From positions 10,849,336-10,913,335 of the forward strand of contig NC_080717.1 of the NCBI RefSeq assembly GCF_019097595.1: a stretch of DNA of 64,000 nucleotides. Reading direction: 5' to 3'. Both the position numbers and the translations under genes were made by a program. The notes below the pieces were generated by a model. The model worked only from the letters and a program-made list of their open reading frames with translations, had not been told where the DNA came from and did not search any database. Below, one piece after another: positions 52,307 to 62,390 of the stretch; the first letter of the stretch is position 1; each line of letters begins with the position of its first letter. The stretch comes from Hemibagrus wyckioides. Taxonomy: Eukaryota; Chordata; Actinopteri; Siluriformes; Bagridae.

Positions 52307-55300
52307 TTATTGCAGCTGAGCTAGCAGTGGTTTGCAATCAGACATGAACTCCAACTGCTCTACAGCTTCTATGAGTTGATCTACCCTCTCAGGTGGCAGC
52401 ACTGCACTTGCATTGTTGCGGAACTTGTTTTGTAGGCTCTCATCACTCAGTGGTTTCCTCCAGTGGCCATAGAAGGTGTCACAATGGCCGCGTAAAACAA
52501 TGCCACTTACCAAAGTGACCTGCACCTCGCCATACATGCGGTCAAAGTTGGCTGGATTGTCCTGGGGGTGCTCTACTCGTACACGGGAGAGCAGTGCATG
52601 AAGTTCTGGTCTCAGAAGTGCTTCAGGCTGGAAGGATTGCACTGTTACCTGGCCGTCCAGCAGGGTGGTGCAAGCATTGAACTGGAAGGAGTGACGAGCC
52701 TGGTGCTCTGACTCTGGGAAGGGCCGATTAATATACTTAGAGCGGGGAACCCGTAGCAGGATTTCCTGCACTGAGCTTGGGGAGATGATTCCTCCAGAAA
52801 GACCCAGCAAAGCTTTGTGGACATGGGCAGCAGCATCAGAAACCCAGTGCATGCCCAAATGGGCTGGAAACCTCTTGAAGGCAATGTCTTGTGTCTCAAG
52901 AAGAAATGTGTGGTCCCCCTCTTCAGGGAATATCATTGGAATTGGGAGGTAGTCTTCATAAAAAGCACTGAAGCCAGCTACCCCAGGTATTGCATCTAGG
53001 ACGAGGGAACTTGCCTCCAGCCCACGAGAGGCCAGCAAGGCAGCTTCAAGGCCCAGACGAGAGGCATTGCCAATGTGCAAAGGTTTGGACTGAGTGGCAG
53101 CATTGGCCATTGGGGCCCCTGCTAAAGAGGCAGCAATGGCCAAGGCATGGCTGCACTGAGTATGGTTGAGGCAAAGGAGCCGGGCACAGGCAGCAGCACT
53201 GCCCATTGTCCCTACAACACTAGGGGGGTGGAACCTTGGGAAAGAAATAAAAAAAGAACATCAAATTCATGTCCAAACCCTGAAAAGTGACGTACAATTG
53301 CAAAATCTTAAGCCTCAAGTGGGATATGTTCAGGTGTTATTTAAAGACTAATAAGACCAACATTTTCTTAATTTTGCAAAGTAATATAAATTCAAATTGT
53401 TGAAAAAGTTACATAGGATAACATTATTTTAAAATAACTTAAAAAACCTTTTTATTGATATGAAATTCACATCTTCCCTGTTCATTTGAATTTATACAAA
53501 TTCCTAATGAGATTAGGTTGGTAAAAAAAACCCATAAAGATTCTCTTAAACCATTTTAAAAACAAAGGCAGTCCTTTTTTAAATGAGTTTTGCTATCATT
53601 TCAAGTTATAACAGTCCTATGAGTTAATAACCACAGACGTCCACAAACATCATTGAAATGGCAAAGGTGTTTCTGTTTAAAGAACATTTAAAGGAAATAA
53701 CAAATTATTAGTCATTTCATTCCACTCTGGGAGTAAAAACATCACTAACAGGGCAGTATGGACAGAAACAGAAGCGGTTTGTATGAACACCTGTGTGAAT
53801 GATTTCATCATAACCTCCTCTCAGTGTAAATTCAGTTAGCGCAGCCTCTCCCGTCTCTGTAAAGGCTTGGAGAATACCCATGTTGTTTACCACAGTGGCT
53901 GTTCTGTTGAGACTACCCTCAAAATATTTCTGTATTTAATAGTATTATTACTCATTTAGAGACTATATTAGAAGACTGAGGTATACTGTTATGATGGCTT
54001 GCTCACCCTTGTTTTTTGGTGTTGTATGGAGAACTGTGTGTGCTATAGAGACAATTCTCACCTCTTGGGAATATTGTGAGCCTCACTGGAGAATCTCATC
54101 AAGCGACCTTGGACCTCAATGCCAATATTGAAGGCCATCAGGAGGTCCAGACCACTTGGTTTGCTGTTTTGGGACAGCATATCACAAATGGCAAGAAGAG
54201 CAGGAAGCACTGCCCCAGAGGGATGAGTTGCAGGGTGCCAAGTATCGTCAAAGTCCATGGAATGAACCTGAGGAAGACAGGCTAATCATCAACGGCTGGT
54301 GCATCACTTCAATTATTTATATATATATGTATATATACATTTATATACAGTGAGTACATGTTTTGACTTATTTTTAACAATCCAAACTGTCTGCTAGACA
54401 TAGTTCAGAATTCTGTCAACTCTATTATAAAGGTCAAGATGTAGATCTTAGCCATCTGCCCTACCCTACTCTAACAATAACACATGGATAGGTTAACACT
54501 TGACCACAGGAAAATATGACTAAGGCTTAATAATAATTCCATGACCTGTCTGGCTTTGAAATGACTAATACAAAACCCAGATGATGGTAATGCTGTTGGT
54601 GTTAGAGTTTGGGTTAGAGAACCAAACTGTTTTCAGTCCCTCCTTTCAAACCTGACTTGAACTTGCTATGTTTCTTTTACCCCTTTATTCTGTCTGAGTC
54701 ACGAAAGTAGTGAAAATGAAAGTGACAAACCACAGTGATTCATCTTTTCATAAACCATGGCGATCAGCATTACACAATATTTATTTCCAAGAAAGTGAAA
54801 CAATTCTTTTGGAAAAGACAGTTCTTGTTTTTAAGATGTAAAAATCTATTTAAACAACACAGTATAAACAGGGATACTTACTGCTACTCCATTTACTAAA
54901 GCAGCCAGGGTTGGGGAAAGCTTGGTCCCACTTCGTCCGTAGACAAAGCTGATGTCATCGGGAGCATACATGTGCTTTTGGAGAAAAAGGAAAAGGAGGG
55001 TCATTTGAATGCTTGTTGCTACACACACTTGACTGGGCCAAAATTGTCTGTGGACAGACTTGTGTAAGCATTGAATACAGCACTGCTTCTGTACAAATGG
55101 GGGTTCGGTTTTGGAAGCTTGCAAAAAAATATTTGAGTCTAGACGATGCACATACATATTAAAGTCAAATAAGGTGGTGGGGGTGAAGTAAAGTATAAAT
55201 TACCTGGCAATGCTGAAGTATCAGATCAAACACTTCAGTGGTGCTTCCCAGCAGCCCTACACCAATGTTGTCCAGCACCATGCGTTTGCTTCTCTGGAGT

Positions 55301-55979
55301 ACGACCGGTGACAGATGCTTTGGCTGCACACTCTGGATGAATCTGCCAAAGCTGCTGGTTATAGTCTCCTCAGGGGTTGGCTGCTCCATGACTGAAAACA
55401 CAGGTTGAAGAATGGAATGCTCACATTGCTGATTTACCAACCAAGTGATCTGATAAATAGAGTATGTCTTGGTTCAAGCAGTTAATTTAAATCTTAGCCT
55501 GATGTAACAAATTAAAAAAAGAAAGCAATAAGTAGTACTGGCTCACCATTTAGTGCAGTTTTATGGAGTCTTCTGACTGCAGACAGGGAGGACACTGGTC
55601 TGATCAGTTTCTAGATAATGTAAGAAATCAGGGTATTAAATGTAGATGTATAACATTGAGACAAGACACATTCCATGTTCTTTATTCCACCAAATATGAA
55701 GTATTTGATTGAAGATGATTCTCCTAAAAGTAATTTCCTCTTTCTGTATAATCCAGCTAATTAGATTCAACCTTTTTAGATTACATATTACAACTAGTAT
55801 AGCATTCTGTGTATTTTCCAAGAGAACATGCATGCATGTATATTTGTTTGGCAAGAGATAAAGAAAGTGGTAATATATAAGCAGTTAGGGCTTACATCAC
55901 TAAGCAGGTTTTATTTTATATATAAAGTGAAAAAGCACAAAAGTCGAAAAAGTCAAATTACCTGCATTGTGGAAAGCAT
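52307..55979 (-). CDS. acod1: ACOD1/IRG1, cis-aconitate decarboxylase (itaconate synthase)
   Basis: Six coding exons on the minus strand, all with GT-AG borders and matching phases: 55979-55962, 55610-55547, 55391-55204, 54974-54882, 54267-54062 and 53234-52307, giving 498 residues. The enzyme decarboxylates cis-aconitate to itaconate in mitochondria of activated macrophages; it belongs to the MmgE/PrpD fold. Family blocks: LQRSKRMVLDNIGVGLLGST, SMDFDDTWHPATHPSGAVLP, GIEVQGRLMRF, FHPPSVVGTMGSAAA, AGAPMANAATQSKPLHIGNA, FKRFPAHLGMHWVSDAAA, KYINRPFPESEHQARHSFQ and DTFYGHWRKPLS. The six residues reported as catalytic in the human enzyme (D93, T97, H103, H159, K207, Y318) align with D126, T130, H136, H192, K240 and Y357 here, so it should be active. 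The first 28 residues (MLSTMQKL...RRLHKTALNV) have five basic and no acidic residues, a typical mitochondrial presequence. The C-terminus is shorter than human. Confidence 0.96.
55547..55979 (-). CDS. acod1: acod1 exons 1 and 2 (mitochondrial presequence)
   Basis: Exon 1 codes only MLSTMQ (55979-55962, donor CAG|GTAATT). Exon 2 (55610-55547) codes KLIRPVSSLSAVRRLHKTAL plus N, and ends in phase 1 at donor AATG|GTGAGC. The next exon starts TC-ATG-GAG, so the junction codon is Val and the ATG of MEQPTPEE is residue 29. Starting at that ATG would give a form without the presequence. I chose the upstream start because frame, phase and splice sites all agree and the product is a good targeting peptide. 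Confidence 0.8.
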
Positions 55980-56107
55980 ATTGTGTCTCTGAGTGGTAAA
56001 GATTTCTGTGGATGTCAAGTTGAAGTATCCTTAGGTGTGCCTCTGTCTCTGCGCAGGAAATGTTTCGTATGTGATTCCCTTGCTACTCAGGTGAGTCTTC
56101 ATATTCT

Positions 56108-56117
56108 CTTTATATAG
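56108..56117 (-). promoter_or_regulatory. acod1: TATA box of acod1
   Basis: Minus-strand CTATATAAAG, about 130 bases upstream of the acod1 ATG. Transcription would start near 56080-56088. Confidence 0.6.
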
Positions 56118-56144
56118 CATGGTGCACTCAGTGAAGGCAAGACT

Positions 56145-56153
56145 GGAATTTCC
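56145..56153. promoter_or_regulatory. NF-kappaB-like site between acod1 and the divergent gene
   Basis: GGAATTTCC, a near-palindromic kappaB half-site pair, about 30 bases upstream of the acod1 TATA box. Another G-rich/T-rich kappaB-like word (GTGGGATTTTT) is at about 56168-56178. acod1 is strongly induced by inflammatory signals in vertebrates; binding here is inferred. Confidence 0.45.
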
Positions 56154-56306
56154 AAAACCTTTTTTTAGCAACATGGGTGGGATTTTTCATGATCTTTACC
56201 GGAACCTTATTGTTTTAGCAGTTGACCATTGATGTCATCATTCAAGATGAGGCAAATGATTGGTTGGGTACCTTCAAGCTCCTCCTACTTTACTTAAGCA
56301 TGTTGC

Positions 56307-56312
56307 TTATAA
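56307..56312 (+). promoter_or_regulatory. TATA box of the AceTr-YrdC gene
   Basis: TATAAA in 'gttgcttataaacaaaaagc'. A start near 56337 would place a short first exon ending at 56366 (CAG|GTAAGT). It lies about 190 bp from the acod1 TATA on the other strand, giving a compact bidirectional promoter. Confidence 0.55.
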
Positions 56313-56482
56313 ACAAAAAGCATCCCACTGCCATCTGATAATGCTAATACTACAGGCCTTCAGCAGGTAAGTGAAGTTTAGATCTGTTATGTATGATTTT
56401 GTAATGTGTCTTAATAGACATCAGTATAGTAGAGAATAATACTATCTCTTAAAAGAAAAGAAAAGAAATTAATTACTCTTAC

Positions 56483-56564
56483 CAAGGTACCCATATGGGT
56501 CCACTTGATCTTCATCATGCATTGGTACTAAGCCAGCCTTCATCATACCGTTAACAGTGTCAAT
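56483..56564 (-). CDS. Unassigned exon-like segment on minus strand
   Basis: A strong acceptor ('ttctttacag') and donor (CTTG|GTAAGAG) flank 82 bp with one open frame, IDTVNGMMKAGL then VPMHDEDQVDPYGYL; the two other forward frames have stops. It lies in the first intron of the divergent plus-strand gene and upstream of acod1. Its end phase (1) is compatible with acod1 exon 3, so it could be an alternative upstream exon, or a remnant of another gene. I do not recognise the peptide. Confidence 0.35.
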
Positions 56565-57285
56565 CTGTAAAGAACAAATCAGAGTCTTAAAAAAATGAAG
56601 CAGTGTTATCCTCTGCCTCTATGTGGAGCAACATAGTCAGTATCAGTATCACTATCATTGCTCTGCCTGAGTGCTGCCACTGTTTTTTCTCAACCGGCCG
56701 CTAAACAGAGCACCTGTGTAAGCTCAGAGCAGAGGCGGTGTGTATAATGAAATAGATCTGTGGCTAGCCTATGACTGACTGTCTGTTTTACATGCTTTGG
56801 GTGGAACAGGAATGCAAGAGTTAGTGACAGAGAAGGAATGGAACATTTTCATGATACATGAATTTTAGAAGAAAGAAAACAAATCCTAGCCAAATGATTT
56901 ATTAACTCTATTTCATTAGAGATATCAACAACTTAATTGGGTTACATTGTTAATTAGAATATGTGTAAATAATCATTACTTTTATAAATTCCTTTACAAA
57001 ATGGAAATCCAAGATATATAGTCAAGTATATCAATACATGATATGTGATTTAATCATTTCATTATGTGCAGAACCTGTATAGTAAATTTGTTTACTATAG
57101 ATTAATGTAAAGAATACTTAACATATAGAACATAAAATACATTTGTTAAATAAATAACCAGCTGATAAAAGCATCAAATTTCCAAATCAAATTAAATGAG
57201 CATTGATAGTGGTAGGGATATTCAGTGTCTTACTGAAATACTTGAAATCTTACCATGTCCTTATCGTCTAAGGTTAACAGATGTA

Positions 57286-60200
57286 ATGGCATCAGCAAGT
57301 GGGTTTCCTGCCAGCTTCTACAGTGAGCCTGGTGTGCTTGGGTTTTTGGCCAATGGCATAAGTGCACTCTTAGTACTTCTGCAGAACTTCCATGGGGCCA
57401 GAACTGGCATTCCAGCATTTGGAGTGGAGAACATCCTTGCAGGTCTTCTTTACCTGGATTTTATTTGTATATCCACCCCTAAACCATAGAACACTTAGGG
57501 TTAAACCCCAGCCATTCAGTAGTTTTATGACTTAAGCAATGTCAGTTGTAACTTAGTAGTTAATGATTTGAAATGGAAATGATTACTACATGTAATTATC
57601 TCCATTATTATCTATTGCATTATACAATTCCAAGTAAATGTACTACACTTTCATTCTAATAATTATGGTAATAATTTATACTGATGTGTTATGAGATATA
57701 AATAGCAGTTGTCATCACAAAAAAAACCTTTCTATACACCTAAAATATCTGATATCTCTCTGTTTAGGTGTTCATCTGATTCTAATTGGTGGAGTGTGCC
57801 AAATGATTGCTGGTTTATTGTCCTTCCGCAAATATGATCATCTTAGTGGCACTTCTTTCATTGGCTATGCAGCACTTTGGGGAAGTTACGGTGCCACAAG
57901 AATATTTCTAGGAGCAAACCAGCACAATATAAACAGCACCATGATAAATAATACGCTGCGGAACATTGACTTAAATGCTTCTTCTGTTATCGAGATTCCC
58001 ACATACATCAAGGAGTCGGCTATAGCAGGACTGGTACCCTACATCTTGCTCTCCTTACTGTTGGCATTCTGCTCAGCGACAGTAAACTACATTATGCCCT
58101 TTGTATTTGGGTCTATCACCCTTACACTGGTTTTTGAAGCTGTGGGACTAGTGGCTGGCTGGGGTCTTGTGGTATCAGGAGTGCTAGAGCTTCTCATCTT
58201 GATCTTTGCCATATATGGCTCAGCAGCACTGCTCATAAAAGGAGTGGCCCAACGCTATGTCCTCAAGGGTTTTGGTAACCCTCTATTTAATGTGCTGCTT
58301 CTTGGGACAACTAATGCCAGCAGCTCCAAGAGTATTGGTCAGGAAAAAAAGAACACCAAATATGCTGAACCCATGGCCTTAGGCTTCTTCTGTGACACAG
58401 TATCACCATTCATATTTGCCTTCTATGCCTTTGGGTACTTCCCATCAATAGCAGTATCGGCAATCTGGATATCAATCAACTCTGCTGCCCAGCTCCTCTC
58501 CAGTTATTATGCTTATTTGCGCCAAGATTGCTATCATGCCACCAAATTTGGTATGCACTGTACCTTTTGGCTTGTGAAGACCTGGGAAGAGTATGTGATA
58601 GCTGTGGTGACTGAAAGGAGTGAAGCAGCTACAGCAAGGCAAGCTATGGTGGGAAACTGGTTTTTTCTAGCAGCAGCTCTAGTCCTTTGTCTCGCCAGTC
58701 TGAACATGGACATCCTGGAGTTGATCCACAATGGCACCTTCGTTCTGCTAACTATCTCAACAATCTCCCAGATTCCTCTCGATGGGTACTACATCTTTTA
58801 TGGAGTGGCTTGCTCTATCTTCACGGCTGTCTCATTATATGGCACCTTTGCACGTCTCATTAACACCATTGCTGAGAAGTCACTGATTCCAGTTGGACCC
58901 CAGCCTGTCTCAACTGATCGACTGCAGAGTGGCATTGGTTGTCTAAGAAAGTCTCAAAATGAGCAGCACCAAGGAAAGGGTACCCAATTGCCTGAAGCAT
59001 TGTTTTACCTCACCAATGGGGTGGCAGCTCTCTCAGCTATTCAGAGCAGCCAACCCCACCAAAATTTTCTGGACCTGACAGTACCCTGGGTGTTAATACC
59101 AGGGGCCATCATCCAGGGATATGTAAGCCGACTGCAGGTTCAAGGAGGGCAGAGGTTTGGATCGGTTATTCCATCCTTCTATTTGGCCATTTGGGCCACC
59201 TGGACCTGGTTCAGATTTGCAGGTATGTTATTTTGTAAATATTGAACCTTTTTGGAATTAAAGTAACTAAGTCACCAGTAACATTTAATGAGAATTACCT
59301 ATAATCTTAAATTAATTAGAGAAGTCTAATATTAATAGCAAAATATTGAATTGTTTCCTTATAGGGCATCAGCTGCAGTTTACACCAGCATCAGCAAATG
59401 GAGTTGCAGCAGGAGCAATAGCATTCTTGGTGATTAATGGTTTCTTTATACTAACTGGTGAGTTTTAGCACTGACTTTTTAATCACTATTACTATTTTGT
59501 GGAATTTCTACTGGGTATTCACATAAGTATTTAGTATGCTACTTTTGATTTAATCCTATTTGTCATTTGCAGCTGCTTATGGCAATCTTGTTTTGCTGGC
59601 ATTGACCACTATCATGGAGGTCATAGTGGTTTGCCTTCTTCTCTCCACTCTTGATAGACTACCATACCAGTTGGAAGGTAATGTTTGTTTCAAAGCAGAC
59701 AATTCATTGCTTATATCCATCAACTTTGAAGTATGACTAAATCTTCAATTACTTATTTTTCAAATATTCTTTTTCAGTTGCCATGCTTTCAATATTTGCC
59801 ATAATTTGCTTATATGGGACTCTGGCATCACTTGTTAATTGCATATTCTCCAAGACCCTAATACCAGTTGGACCTGCACTCATAAAGGTTTTTTTTTTTA
59901 ACTTCCATCAGTATGCAACATAGAAGTTATTATGTGTAATGTAAAGTTATTTGATTATAACAAGATTCTTTCATCTTAGAATAATACTAATAAGAAAAAA
60001 GCTGCTGCTACAGCTCCATGCCCAACTCCATCCTCTCGTGGGACCAGTGGGCTCCTCCAGATTGCCAAATTGCTGGAAAACAGTGGTGTATGTGGTATTC
60101 CAACAGATACTGTCTATGCTCTGGCTGCTTCTTGCAAAAATCCAAGTGCAATAGAAAAAATCTACAATATCAAAGTGAGTACTGAGGGATTGTTAATTTA

Positions 60201-61219
60201 TATTTGATGCGCTGAAATATTTGAGAAAAAATTAATTATGCCTTAATCTACACTCCACAGGAACGTCCTGCAGAGAAGCCCATCTGCATCTGCATCTCTA
60301 GTCTGGAGCAGCTTGTTGCAACCAAACCACCATTTAGTCCTTTGCTCTGGGAGTTTATGAGAAACGTCTATCCAGGAGGCATCAGCTGTATTGTACCAAA
60401 AGGAGATTGGCTTCTCAAACTTGGTAAGAGAGCTACATCGGAATATGCGATCAAACTTTCTGGGTATTTTTGCTTGGTAATAATTTGCGGGAAATGATTG
60501 TTCCTTAAGGCGTGGGAGCTGCATACGATCGTGTGGGAACCAAGGACAGCATAATGATCCGTGTTCCTGACCACACAGTCACTGCCCACCTGTGTGACAT
60601 CACTGGACCTTTGGCTATCACATCTGCAAACCCTAGCGGTGAACCTGACAGCACACATCATGACATGGTGATCAAGTAAGCTGATTTTCATTATTATTAA
60701 TAATTTTTTGTACATAAAACTGCAATATACATAAAAGTCAAATTCACATTGTTTGTAGCCAAATATTATACTTGAACATTTTTTTTGACTCATTCATTTA
60801 ATACATAGTGAGGAAACTCTTAGATGTTCACTTATATAACACATTGACTGTTTTCTGTAAAAACAAAACCATTGTGCAAGCAAATAGTTTTGGCAGTAAC
60901 TGATGATATTGATATCAGGGCGTAACAGAAGCACTTTGTCACAATTGTCTTACAGCCGCCTTGGACACAAGATCCAAGGAGTTCTGTGTGATGGGCATTC
61001 CAATGAGCTGGTAGGGTCAACTGTGGTCAGCTGCCTTAAAATTGATGAAGGTAATCTGGGAACATAATTTACCATATGCCAAAGATATTTGTAAGTCTTT
61101 TCAATGTGCTTACTAATACGATTTGGATTTCAGGTGCGATAAATATTCTGCGTGAAGGTTGCGTCCCTGCAGCAAAGGTGCAGCAGATTTTTGAGAGGGT
61201 GAAGAACAGCATGCTATAA
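57286..61219 (+). CDS. GPR1/FUN34/YaaH (acetate/succinate permease-like) multi-repeat protein fused to a YrdC/Sua5 domain
   Basis: Coding exons 57273(57286)-57442, 57768-59222, 59365-59457, 59573-59677, 59778-59887, 59980-60174, 60261-60423, 60510-60675, 60956-61050 and 61134-61219 join in phase: 874 residues from ATG 57286 (Kozak G at -3 and +4). An upstream exon (to 56366) could add 13 residues from ATG 56341, but that ATG has a poor context. The first 640 residues are hydrophobic and hold AceTr-like repeats starting EPGVLGF (about 14), EPMALGF (about 253) and LPEALFYL (about 460), with GGVCQMIAG...YAALWGSYG and paired SLYGTFARLIN...LIPVGP and CLYGTLASLVN...LIPVGP ends. A Lys-rich linker leads to a YrdC domain with PTDTVYALA (about 681), the K-x-R motif KER (705-707), RVPDH (777) and S-x-N (798-800), the residues used for threonylcarbamoyl-AMP synthesis. 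Permease relatives carry acetate or succinate. The exact role of the fusion is unknown. It is divergent from acod1. Confidence 0.88.
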
Positions 61220-61522
61220 GAAATGAAGCTACAGTATCAAAATATGCAAAAACATTGAAACTGTAAAAAGTCTTTTGAAAAAGTTTGAGAGCAGCAGTTT
61301 CTAGCAGATTGTTGATAAATTGTTTTTAAAAGAGAAACTCTTATGTAAATATATATATAACCATGGGAACCATTAAAAACATTTAAAAATGCTCTTTTTT
61401 AATAATATGGCCAAGGGTTCTTTTTGAAATCTATATGTTTCTACATATGTATTTAATTTTCATTGTTTTACAGTTTTGTAAATGTGAAATTGTAAATATG
61501 CTATAATAGTATTGTTTTTCTG

Positions 61523-61559
61523 CTATACATACATACATACATACATATATATATATATA
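61523..61559. repeat. (ATAC)n/(AT)n microsatellite
   Basis: Five CATA units merging into an AT run, within the 3' UTR of the preceding gene. Confidence 0.85.
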
Positions 61560-61612
61560 GCTTTGTTGTGCATGTAAATGAAGGACCATTGATACCATTT
61601 ATAAACATAGAC

Positions 61613-61618
61613 AATAAA
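61613..61618 (+). terminator. Candidate polyadenylation signal of the AceTr-YrdC gene
   Basis: AATAAA about 395 bases after the stop codon. A plausible end of a 0.4-kb 3' UTR. Confidence 0.45.
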
Positions 61619-61964
61619 GACAAAAAAAATTATATGCTAAATGATAAGCTCTCTATGAATTATAATTATATGTGTGTTTTTTTTTTTGTGACCAGGAGTG
61701 TGAGAAATATTAATAAAGCAGCAGCAGTGTGTTATTCAACCAATTTCTTTTTCAGTGTATTTATTTATAACAATATATTTATAACCAAAGACCAGCATAT
61801 TTTGGGTGACTGCTGTGCAGTTACATCAATATATTTGAGCTATAAAATATTTATAAAATATATAATATAAAATATATATATAAATATCCATAATTTATTG
61901 TAATTTAAATAATCTAATAATTAATCATCAATATGACCTTCTGCTTCAAGAACACGGGCAAAAA

Positions 61965-61975
61965 AAATAGATAGA

Positions 61976-62038
<63 letters not shown>

Positions 62039-62040
62039 AA
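61965..62040. repeat. (AAAT)n microsatellite
   Basis: About 16 copies of AAAT/TAAA, preceded by two GATA units. The Tyr-Leu-Phe-Ile frame on the minus strand is an artefact. Confidence 0.95.
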
Positions 62041-62083
62041 ATGAACAAAAACATTTGCAAACACATTGCCACTGGCCCAAGTG

Positions 62084-62390
62084 CACTATATGGTCAAATG
62101 TATGTGGACACCTGACCATCATCACCTGACATACATCACCATCATCACAAACATCACCCATATGTGCTTCCTGAACTCCCATTCCAAACCCTCACACACC
62201 ATTTGCCACACCACTGTTCTGGGAAGGCATTCTGGGAAATCTTTCCACTAGACTATGGATTGTGGCTTTGGGGATTTGCTCGATCAGCTTTAAGAGCATT
62301 AGTGAGGTCAGGAACTGTCAGGGGAAGAGGTCTGGGGTACAGTCTGTGTTCCAGTTCATCCCAGTGGGGATATAAGAGCCATACAGTGTA
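62084..62390 (+). mobile_element. Non-autonomous Tc1-like element
   Basis: Left end 'cactatatggtcaaatgtat' then 'gtggacacctgacca', as at 8538. The interior 'ctgttctgggaaggcattct', 'attgtggctttggggatttg' and 'gtgaggtcaggaactgtcag' is the typical short non-coding filler of this family. The right end ('catacagtgta') is degenerate. Confidence 0.65.

Noticed and set aside
56341..56366. ATG at 56341 as the start of the AceTr-YrdC protein
   Set aside because: Frame and phase fit, but the ATG would sit only a few bases from the start site expected from the TATA box and has a weak context. ATG 57286 is preferred, with the longer form kept as an alternative.
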